A DNA stretch of 64,000 bases. It comes from Paenibacillus sp. OVF10 (lineage in GTDB: Bacteria > Bacillota > Bacilli > Paenibacillales > Paenibacillaceae). Numbering within the stretch: the stretch's first letter is position 1; every line of letters starts with the position of its first letter. The stretch spans positions 1,054,001-1,118,000 of the forward strand of contig CP094668.1 in assembly GCA_022836915.1 (NCBI GenBank). Direction: 5' to 3'. Positions 57,626 to 64,000 of this stretch are shown one piece after another. A program made the translations under genes and the position numbers. The notes under the pieces were generated by a model. The model was not told the DNA's origin, did no database searches, and was given only the letters and a program-made list of their open reading frames with translations.

Positions 57626-58120
57626 ATGTTTAGATTTATCCTAGATGTCATACTTTCTTTTATTTTCTTTTCCTCTTTTGTAGCCAAGGTCATATCTTTC
57701 GGGAATTTTAAATATGAAGTACGCGGCTACAAGATATTGAAATTAAGCAATTTTCGACTATTACCCATTCTGATTTTGAGTGCGGAGTTCGCACTCTCTA
57801 TTCTCTTTTTATTACCAATTAAAATAGAAGTTTTTAAAGAGTGCCTTGGGATTTCTTTTTTAATTGTTCTTACCATATTGACTATCAGAAAAGATGGCTT
57901 TTCAAAGGAATGTTCCTGTTATGGAAAGAATCATCTACTCAGTAGTTTTCCAATACAGAGGAATATAATTTTTATCTTGATTGTTACTTTAAGTTCTTTT
58001 ATTCACAAAGTTTATGTGGTTGATTGGTTCCGTTCTTGTCTAGTTTTTGCCATTGTTCTGTTGATAACATTAGTGTTAGAAAACATACGTCAATTTCAAG
58101 AAGTTAGAAAGGAGGGGTAG
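57626..58120 (+). CDS. MauE/DoxX-like membrane protein
   Basis: 164 residues with four membrane helices (FILDVILSFIFFSSFVAKVI; LPILILSAEFALSILFLLPI; LGISFLIVLTILTI; NIIFILIVTLSSFI) and the motif KECSCYGKN in the loop, as in MauE, where such cysteines pass electrons to a thioredoxin-like partner (MauD). AAGGGG precedes the start at 57626. It is followed directly by a membrane-anchored protein with a thioredoxin-like layout, completing a MauE/MauD-style redox pair for the peptide operon. Confidence 0.78.
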   Translation: MFRFILDVILSFIFFSSFVAKVISFGNFKYEVRGYKILKLSNFRLLPILILSAEFALSILFLLPIKIEVFKECLGISFLIVLTILTIRKDGFSKECSCYGKNHLLSSFPIQRNIIFILIVTLSSFIHKVYVVDWFRSCLVFAIVLLITLVLENIRQFQEVRKEG

Positions 58121-58124
58121 TACA

Positions 58125-58573
58125 GTGTTGATTTTTCTTATAGTGATTTTATTGTGCGCGATCAATTATTATATGATTTTGATCAGTAGACACAAAAAGT
58201 ATTCTTTTTTAAAAAGAGTTTTGAGCAAGTAGAGAACAGCGTGTTTGATCAAAAATTAAATTGTTTACTATTCCTAAATACAGCAGACCTTATTAAGATT
58301 GAAGACCACATTGCTTCGTTGCCTTCAGACTGGGTGATTATCTTTAATGGCCCCGAATGGTTGTATAAGGTTAAGTTGAAGAAATGGAGTGTAAGAGTTC
58401 TGCATGCTCCAGTAATCCAGGTTCCGTCCTTAAGACTCATGAAGGATTCTTTTATTGTGATTCGTGAACCTTCAATGAAAAAAGACAGATATACTATCAT
58501 ATACGAGTTGAGAGAATATATTGATTTTCAATTATTAGGTGAACAGTCAAGTATAATTTCTGTTGCACGGTAA
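58125..58573 (+). CDS. Membrane-anchored MauD/thioredoxin-like protein without CxxC (frameshifted)
   Basis: About 149 residues. GTG at 58125 after GGAGGGG; the first 20 residues form a membrane anchor (MLIFLIVILLCAINYYMILI). As read it stops at the end of the T6 run at 58205-58210; one more T joins KYSFFKKSFEQVENSVFDQK to the body NCLLFLNTADLIKIEDHIAS and WVIIFNGPEWLYKVKLK. The anchor plus alternating beta/alpha segments is the MauD layout, but the active-site cysteine pair is missing (only one Cys in NCLLFL). It may be a structural partner of the MauE-like protein. Confidence 0.55.
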
Positions 58574-58821
58574 TGATTATCTCTACAGAAAATATGAAAT
58601 AAAGATCGTCAAGCAACCGATCCCTCGCAAACTCGATATGTAGGCGAATGAAGAAATACATATCTACATATTGTAGTTATAGTGACTTTTAAAGGGTTAA
58701 TGCAACAAGCATGATTTATGAAAGAATATCTTTGCAAACAAGCATTTTATTCTGCAAAGGAATATAATATGAATTTTTTGGCAATGTATCCTAAAATGTT
58801 ATACAAAGAGGGGTGCATGCT

Positions 58822-59010
58822 GTGAGTGAACCGGTACAGATCACAGATAAAATCGAACGGAACAGGCAAGAGTTGAGTCGTTTGGCGGAGAATCATGGCA
58901 TGCAGGACAACCAAGTCCTCCGACAGTCCATGGTACTGGACGAGCTTATTAATGAATATAATCGATTCAAATATAAAAGCCATCTTAGGAACAGACAACC
59001 GATTGCATAA
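58822..59010 (+). CDS. Spo0E family aspartyl-phosphate phosphatase
   Basis: 62 residues. Two helices with the family motif SMVLDELINEYNRF (SxxLDxLI), which removes the phosphate from Spo0A and so delays sporulation. GTG at 58822 is chosen because GAGGGG is eight bases upstream; a GTG at 58813 is too close to that site. It lies between the peptide operon and the sugar-regulator genes and marks the return to core-type sequence. Confidence 0.8.
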   Translation: MSEPVQITDKIERNRQELSRLAENHGMQDNQVLRQSMVLDELINEYNRFKYKSHLRNRQPIA

Positions 59011-59085
59011 TGCAGTCGGTTTTTTGGTCTAATTAGTGTTCTATAGAAATAGCGTAGTCGACTGTAGCGATACAGTCGGCTTTTT
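58997..59085 (+). terminator. Two tandem terminators after the Spo0E-like gene
   Basis: AACCGATTGCA/TGCAGTCGGTT (58997-59007, 59011-59021) with T5, overlapping the stop codon, and GTCGACTGT/ACAGTCGGC (59057-59065, 59072-59080) with T6. The two stems share their ACxGTCGG side. Confidence 0.8.
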
Positions 59086-59241
59086 TGCGTTCATCTGAAA
59101 CTAATGCGGATAACTTGAAATTCCGTACCAATTCCAGGGTTGGCAGGATAGCGAATGATCATTAAAACTGGATATGATGACCCCAGTTATATCCAGATTG
59201 ATCTGTGAAGGGGGCTCATACAATGATCGGGAGAGGGAGGG

Positions 59242-61074
59242 ATGAACGGAAATGATGGACAAGGTACGCATTTTTTCGGAAAAAACGTAAACCTGCGCAC
59301 CAAGTTGCTCCTGTTGTTCCTGGCGCTTACGTTGCTGCCGCTAAGTTTGCAGGGAGTGATGAACTACAAGCATTTCTCGCAGACGATGGATCGCAAGACC
59401 GAGCAGTTCACCATTGATATGGTTCGCCAGATTAACGCTAATCTGAATCGGCTGCTGAAGGACTTTGAGCGGTTGTCGCTCTTGCCGCTTTACGATCAGA
59501 TGGTGCTTGGCATTCTGGGCAAATACAACGCTTCAATGGGTTCGGGTACATGGGCGAGGTCTGAGGATTATCTGAAAATGAAGCTTTACACATCGGGTCA
59601 AGCTTATGACCGGCCCGAGATTCGTGGAATTCATCTGATCAGCAACAGCGGCATTTTGTTCTCCAATCTCGATTCACTGGCGGTCAAGCCGGTATGGGAC
59701 AGCAGGCAGGATGATTGGTTTGCAGAGCTTGAAGACTCGGAAGGGACATGGCGCCTGCTTCCTCCACATCAACCCAGCTATTACACGGGCGGTCAGCAAG
59801 AATCGTATATATCGGTGGGCAGAGTGCTTCGAGATCCGGGTACGCTCCAGCGATTGGGCTACATTCTGATTGATATCCGTCTGGAGGCCTTCGGTCAACT
59901 GTTATCCAATCTGAATTATGAGCAAGATGCAAGTCTGATGATTGTAGACAGCAAACAGCGTCTTCTGTTCGAGCGGACCTCAACCGGAGGAATGTCTGCA
60001 TACGACCAGTTGTTAATGCATGGACAGCTTCAAAGCTATGCAGGAAACCAAAAAGTTGTTCTGGATGGGCAGTCCTATCTCTACGTACAACACCATTCCA
60101 GCTATTCCGGGCTTTCGGTGATCAGTCTTACACCTATTGCCGTGATTCAAAAGGAGTCAGGTGAGATGCTCACCTTCACAATATGGTTCGCAGTATTGTG
60201 TATGGCCGCCATAGCAATTCTGGCGGTTCTGTTATCCTATCGCATCACCCAGCCGCTGATTCGACTGAAGCACCACATGATTCGGGTGGAGCAGGGAGAT
60301 TTTAGCCAGCGGGTAGCACACTTCAGCAGTGATGAATTCGGACAGATAAGCCGGGGCTTTAACCGAATGATGGAAGAGATTCATCGGCTGTTCAATGAGG
60401 TATTTCTGCTGGGCATTCAAGAGCGGGAGGCAGAGTTGTCAGCGTTGCAAAGCCAGATGAACCCCCATTTTATATACAACACGCTGGAGTCCATTAACAT
60501 GATGGCCATTCGCCAGAAGCACGCAGAGGTGTCGGACATGGTGACAGCGCTTGGCAAGCTGCTGCGTTATACGATTGATAAGGTGGACCGGATGGTTCCA
60601 CTTGGGGAAGAACTGGCTTTTGTACAATCCTATGTACGCATTCAGCAGGTACGTTACGACGGTAAGTTGGAGATTATCTATGACATCGAAGAAGGGATAA
60701 CCGAGTATTTGATTCCCAAGCTGGTACTGCAACCGCTGGTGGAGAATGCAGTCTACCATGGCATTGAAGGGCAGGAAAATGGAGGAGTAATCTGGGTATC
60801 TGCCTTGAAATTCGACCAGGAGCTGCTGATTAGCGTACGAGACAACGGTAAGGGTATGACTCAGGCAAAGATTGACGAGTTAAACGAATCCATATCGAAA
60901 CAGCCTTCCAGTCAGGCATTACGTTGCCATGCCGGGGACAGTCTGGGGCTTAACAATATCGCCCAGAGGCTTCGCCTCATGTATGGAGAAGGCGGCAGCC
61001 TAAGTATTGATGGAAGTCCAGGGCAGGGCCTGGTGGTCACGATATCCATTCATCTTCTACCGAAAGGGGATTAA
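59242..61074 (+). CDS. YesM-type sensor histidine kinase
   Basis: 610 residues. TM1 (LRTKLLLLFLALTLLPLSLQ), a large extracellular Cache-like sensor to about residue 300, TM2 (FAVLCMAAIAILAVLLS), HAMP, then the His_kinase family core with the phospho-His in QMNPHFIYNTLESI (about 407) and HATPase N and G boxes (LVENAVYHGIEG, DNGKGMTQ, SLGLNNIAQRL). Together with the AraC-type regulator 5 bp downstream it forms the usual Paenibacillus system that induces a sugar ABC transporter, whose binding protein follows. Purine-rich GGGAGAGGGAGGG lies directly before the start. Confidence 0.88.
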   Translation: MNGNDGQGTHFFGKNVNLRTKLLLLFLALTLLPLSLQGVMNYKHFSQTMDRKTEQFTIDMVRQINANLNRLLKDFERLSLLPLYDQMVLGILGKYNASMGSGTWARSEDYLKMKLYTSGQAYDRPEIRGIHLISNSGILFSNLDSLAVKPVWDSRQDDWFAELEDSEGTWRLLPPHQPSYYTGGQQESYISVGRVLRDPGTLQRLGYILIDIRLEAFGQLLSNLNYEQDASLMIVDSKQRLLFERTSTGGMSAYDQLLMHGQLQSYAGNQKVVLDGQSYLYVQHHSSYSGLSVISLTPIAVIQKESGEMLTFTIWFAVLCMAAIAILAVLLSYRITQPLIRLKHHMIRVEQGDFSQRVAHFSSDEFGQISRGFNRMMEEIHRLFNEVFLLGIQEREAELSALQSQMNPHFIYNTLESINMMAIRQKHAEVSDMVTALGKLLRYTIDKVDRMVPLGEELAFVQSYVRIQQVRYDGKLEIIYDIEEGITEYLIPKLVLQPLVENAVYHGIEGQENGGVIWVSALKFDQELLISVRDNGKGMTQAKIDELNESISKQPSSQALRCHAGDSLGLNNIAQRLRLMYGEGGSLSIDGSPGQGLVVTISIHLLPKGD

Positions 61075-61079
61075 AGCGC

Positions 61080-61847
61080 ATGTATAAAGTATTGCTTGTA
61101 GAGGATGAGATGGTCATCCGTCAGGGACTAAGGGAGCTGATCGTACAAGCGTCTTCTCAGTTTCAGGTAACGGGCGAAGCGTCGAGCGGTACCGAGGCAT
61201 TGGATTTTCTGAGATGTGAGGTGCCGGATGTGTTAATCACGGATATCCGCATGCGTGAAATGGACGGATTAACTTTGGTAAGCAAAGCCAGAGACATGTA
61301 CCCTGAATTGTTAATGCTCATCATTAGCGGCTACGGCGAGTTTGAATATGCACGCAGAGCGATGGAGTTCGGGGTGTTGAACTACCTGTTGAAGCCAATC
61401 GATCGTTATGAACTGGCATTATGCATACAAAAGATTCAATTGCTGCTGGATCGCAGATACGGTATTTCAACCCTTTCTACCCCTGAGCCATCTGGCAAAG
61501 CAGAACACGCTGGTGGAGATACGCGGAAGATTATCCGAGATGTGAAGGAGCACATCAAGCAACACCCCGATGGAGATCTGCGACTTCAGACGATAGCAGA
61601 TCTCGTTAACTTGAACCCTACTTATTTAAGCCAGCTGTTCAAGAACGAAATAGGCATCAATTATTCCGAATACATCACTGAGGCACGTATGGAGCGGGCC
61701 AAGTGGTTGCTGATCAACACGGGTCTTAAAATCTATGATGTGGCACGGTTATCCGGGCATCAGAGCCCCAAACACTTCATGCTGGTGTTCAAGCAGCAGG
61801 TGGGATGGACCGCAGGAGAATATCGAGACCGATTCAGTATCTCTTGA
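61080..61847 (+). CDS. AraC-type response regulator (YesN-like)
   Basis: 255 residues: receiver domain with LLVEDEMVIRQGL, phospho-acceptor Asp in VLITDIRMREMDG (about 55), LLKPID; then a pair of AraC HTH motifs (LQTIADLVNLNPTYLSQLFK; IYDVARLSGHQSPKHFMLVF). Partner of the kinase immediately upstream and probable activator of the binding-protein gene downstream. It has the shortened linker between receiver and HTH typical of the smaller members. Confidence 0.9.
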   Translation: MYKVLLVEDEMVIRQGLRELIVQASSQFQVTGEASSGTEALDFLRCEVPDVLITDIRMREMDGLTLVSKARDMYPELLMLIISGYGEFEYARRAMEFGVLNYLLKPIDRYELALCIQKIQLLLDRRYGISTLSTPEPSGKAEHAGGDTRKIIRDVKEHIKQHPDGDLRLQTIADLVNLNPTYLSQLFKNEIGINYSEYITEARMERAKWLLINTGLKIYDVARLSGHQSPKHFMLVFKQQVGWTAGEYRDRFSIS

Positions 61848-61950
61848 AAAACCATACCATTTCTGTAGTTGACGTGATTTATGAGGGAACGATGCTTTCG
61901 TTATACTTTGGTTGCACATGTATACCACGACGTCCATAAGGGGGATTTCC

Positions 61951-63243
61951 ATGAAAAAAGCAGGACTGATACTGGTGTTTGTACTCATGATGATGGCTTC
62001 AATCGCGTGCGCAAGCTCCAATTCCGGCAGTGAATCTGGGAGTGCAGGCGGGGAGAATGGTGAGGTCGAGCTGAAGTTCATGATGTGGGGCAATCAGGCG
62101 CATATGGATGTGTACAACAAGTTGATCGATGACTTCACAAAGGAAAATCCAGGCATCAAAGTAACGATGGAATCCGTACCTTTCGCAGAATACCAGCAAA
62201 AAATTTCGGTGCTTGCCGCCGGAGGCTCCTTCCCGATCTCGCCTGGGTATCGGAGCGAATGGTACCACAATTCAAGTCCAATCACATTCTGGCCGATGTA
62301 TCCGAGTTCAAGGATGATGCACAGTTTAAGCTGGATGATTATATTCCAAGTACATTGGATTTGTTCCGTGATGGCGACCAACTGCTGGGGCTACCTTTTT
62401 CTACACCTCCGGTAGTCATGTTTTACAATAAAACGCTGTTCGACAAGGCCGGTCTGACTGATCCAAACACACTTGCCACCCAAGGACAATGGACATGGGA
62501 ACAGTTCGAAGAGTCCGCCAAAGCCATTACCAGTAAGGATGCGACCAACCGAGTCTATGGTGCCAACTTTTTCGCGACTGGAAGACCTGGGCGGTGCTTT
62601 CCTCCTACTCCTGGTCCAATGGAAGCGGTCCATTCGACGAAGGCATGACAACGTTCACTTGGAACGATGCCTATGGCGTACAGACCTTTGAATTGCTGGA
62701 ACGCATGATGTTCACCGATGAATCACACCCAAAGGCGGGGAACAGGTCAGCTTCGATGCGGGTAATGTGGGCATGTTCTTTGATAATTACAGCTATGTTT
62801 CCAAAGCAAGAGAAATTACGGATTTTGAATGGAGCATCGCTCCTATGCCCTCCGGTTCTCAAGGCAGTGTGCCGATGCTAGGGCAGGCCGGATATGCCAT
62901 GTTCAACGACAGCAAACATCCAGAGGAAACGAAGAAACTGTTGAAGTATTTTGCCAGTGAGCAGGGGATTCAGGCGACAGCCACCTACTTTGTGCCTCCG
63001 CGTACCTCTGTTCTGAACTCAGATGCATTCATTCTTCAGCCGAATAATCCGAGCAAAGAGCATATCGTGCAGGCCGTTATTGATGAAATGCCAAAAGCGC
63101 GATTAATTCCCGGTCATATCCGTTGGCAGGATATCGACAATGCGGTATTGCAGGGATTTGACCGACTATTTGCAAAAACAGCGACAGCTGAGGATAACCT
63201 GAAACAAATGCAGGAAGAGATCCAAAGTGTGTTGCAACCCTAA
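61951..63243 (+). CDS. Family 1 sugar-binding lipoprotein (frameshifted three times)
   Basis: About 431 residues. Lipobox MASIACASS, a Ser/Gly linker, then an SBP_bac_1 fold: LKFMMWGNQAHMDVYNKLID, LPFSTPPVVMFYNKTLFDKA, GNVGMFFDNYSYVSKA, LGQAGYAMFNDSKHPEETKK. Breaks at 62232-62234 (C3 run), about 62574 and the G4 run 62737-62740 are each healed by one added base and give continuous family motifs (FPDLAWVSERMVPQF; FADWKTWAVLSSYSWSN; GEQVSFDAGNVGMF). AAGGGGG precedes the start. It would deliver a sugar to a permease encoded elsewhere or beyond the window. Confidence 0.82.
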
Positions 63244-63273
63244 ATCATTCGATCGAAACCGGAGGTGAGAACG

Positions 63274-63984
63274 ATGGGCAAATTCAAAGAATTACTTGAA
63301 CGGAAACCGCTGTCGCTGGTGGTCAGTCTGCCTGAGAATGATATTGGTTTGGCTCGGGCAGCCATGGAAGAGGGCGCTGATGCACTGAAGGTGCATTATA
63401 ATGTCGGTCATCGCGCCAGCGGGAATCATTTTGGTCCATTAGACATGTATGCCGAGGTGTTTCGGGCGATCCGAAGTGAGTTTGGTGGTCCACTTGGGGT
63501 CGTACCTTCTGGCAGTATTGATGGAGCAAGGCGAGAGGATGTGGAGGGGCTTTCCGGGCTGGGCTTTGATTTCTATTCCATCTATGCACATCACTTGCCT
63601 TCCTTCATGCTCAATGACTTGGGGCTGGACCCAACGTTTGCGATCAATGAGGAATATGATGCTTCCCTCGTAACATCGGCAGCTCACTTCGGCTTCACCG
63701 CTCTGGAGGCATCCATTGTACCTGGAAAAGAATACGGTACACCGCTCAGCTTCGCGGATGTGCTTAAGTATCGCCGTCTGGTCTTGCAAGCCCAGGTACC
63801 GGTATTGGTTCCTTCCCAGCGAAAGCTGGTGCCGGAGGATGTTCGGGTGCTGCGCGATACCGGGGTAAAGGCGATTATGCTTGGAGCGGTCGTGACTGGC
63901 AACACGGAGGAACAGCTGCGAAGGGCTGTGAATGAGTTCCGCAATGCGGTGGACTGTCTGAACCGTCCAGACTATATAAGTTGA
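63274..63984 (+). CDS. TIM-barrel protein, NanE/HisA-like
   Basis: 236 residues. Alternating beta/alpha pattern (LVVSLPENDIGLARAAMEEG, ALKVHYNVGHRASGNHFGPL, VPSGSIDGARREDVEGLSGL, VKAIMLGAVVTGNTEEQLRR) with a phosphate-binding-like end (IMLGAVVTG). It resembles epimerase-type small barrels such as NanE, but I cannot assign the reaction. GGAGGTG lies before the start at 63274. The last codons, TAT ATA AGT TGA, are the first bases of a dispersed repeat, so the natural C terminus may have been replaced. Confidence 0.65.
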   Translation: MGKFKELLERKPLSLVVSLPENDIGLARAAMEEGADALKVHYNVGHRASGNHFGPLDMYAEVFRAIRSEFGGPLGVVPSGSIDGARREDVEGLSGLGFDFYSIYAHHLPSFMLNDLGLDPTFAINEEYDASLVTSAAHFGFTALEASIVPGKEYGTPLSFADVLKYRRLVLQAQVPVLVPSQRKLVPEDVRVLRDTGVKAIMLGAVVTGNTEEQLRRAVNEFRNAVDCLNRPDYIS

Positions 63985-64000
63985 ACTAAAGAATATTTAC
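63972..64000. repeat. Dispersed TTGAAC-ended repeat, start of a copy cut by the window end (copy E)
   Basis: CTATATAAGTTGAACTAAAG and the following bases are identical to the left end of copy A (14296-14313 region) with the extended CTATATAAG edge seen in copy D. It overlaps the stop codon of the preceding gene. Confidence 0.7.

Noticed and set aside
1..64000. Programmed frameshifting or gene decay as the cause of the broken frames
   Set aside because: Breaks affect many unrelated genes, are nearly all single missing bases at homopolymers, and have no slippery-site plus structure pattern. Error is simpler.
1..64000. CRISPR array, rRNA or tRNA genes
   Set aside because: No regularly spaced direct repeats, rRNA-like sequence or cloverleaf with CCA-type end was found on reading both strands.

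Overview
The window looks like a chromosomal segment of a Paenibacillus-type Gram-positive spore former. Supporting genes are a Spo0E-type phosphatase, a sporulation-type c-di-AMP synthase (CdaS), a Bacillus-type Fnr with a cysteine-rich C terminus, NamZ/NagZ wall-recycling hydrolases, a copper-amine-oxidase-like domain on a secreted hydrolase, and YesM/AraC two-component sugar regulators. Shine-Dalgarno sites are strong AGGAGG types. No rRNA, tRNA, CRISPR array or prophage was seen.

Layout. 0-2 kb: end of namZ, then nagZ. 2-12.8 kb: a secreted beta-lactamase-fold protein, two chemoreceptors, a DUF2087-like/GIY-YIG fusion, and a FAD monooxygenase/Rid pair divergent from a MarR regulator. 13.3-14.3 kb: azlCD. 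14.6-21.9 kb: an uronate-polysaccharide block (uronate dehydrogenase-like, SGNH esterase, heparinase-II/III-like lyase, an unrecognised 659-residue protein, GH88) with a perfect cre site. 22-35 kb: a BIG2-repeat surface protein, a split chromate transporter with an Lrp regulator, a PAS kinase/NarL pair, a ferrisiderophore lipoprotein with a Btr-like AraC regulator and Fur box, a GAF protein, and fnr with a perfect Fnr site. 35-48 kb: a 51-residue ORF under a perfect Fur box, a secreted two-domain protein, cdaS, leucine dehydrogenase, a third chemoreceptor, and several small regulator/oxidoreductase or regulator/exporter pairs.

48.4-58.6 kb is the unusual part. It becomes clearly AT-rich and holds two tandem HTH-TPR (RRNPP, AimR/Alo-like) regulators with the same promoter. 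The first overlaps a probable pro-peptide gene ending SHGTGGY. They are followed by a tightly packed operon: two solute-binding-type lipoproteins, a CxxC thioredoxin-like protein, an ABC exporter, a second CxxC thioredoxin-like protein, a 64-residue peptide with eight cysteines behind a near-perfect ribosome-binding site, an attenuator-like terminator, a DUF6941-like protein, a MauE-like membrane protein and a membrane-anchored MauD-like protein. I read this as a quorum-sensing-controlled system for making and exporting a disulfide-rich peptide. It is the best candidate for an undescribed system here.

58.8-64 kb: a Spo0E-like protein, then a YesM-type kinase, AraC response regulator, sugar-binding lipoprotein and TIM-barrel protein.

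Two features cut across the window. About 25 reading frames are broken, nearly all by a single missing base in or beside a homopolymer, which points to sequencing or assembly error; genes are annotated across these breaks. A dispersed repeat of about 85-260 bp with TTGAAC-type inverted ends occurs at least five times, usually touching the end of a gene.
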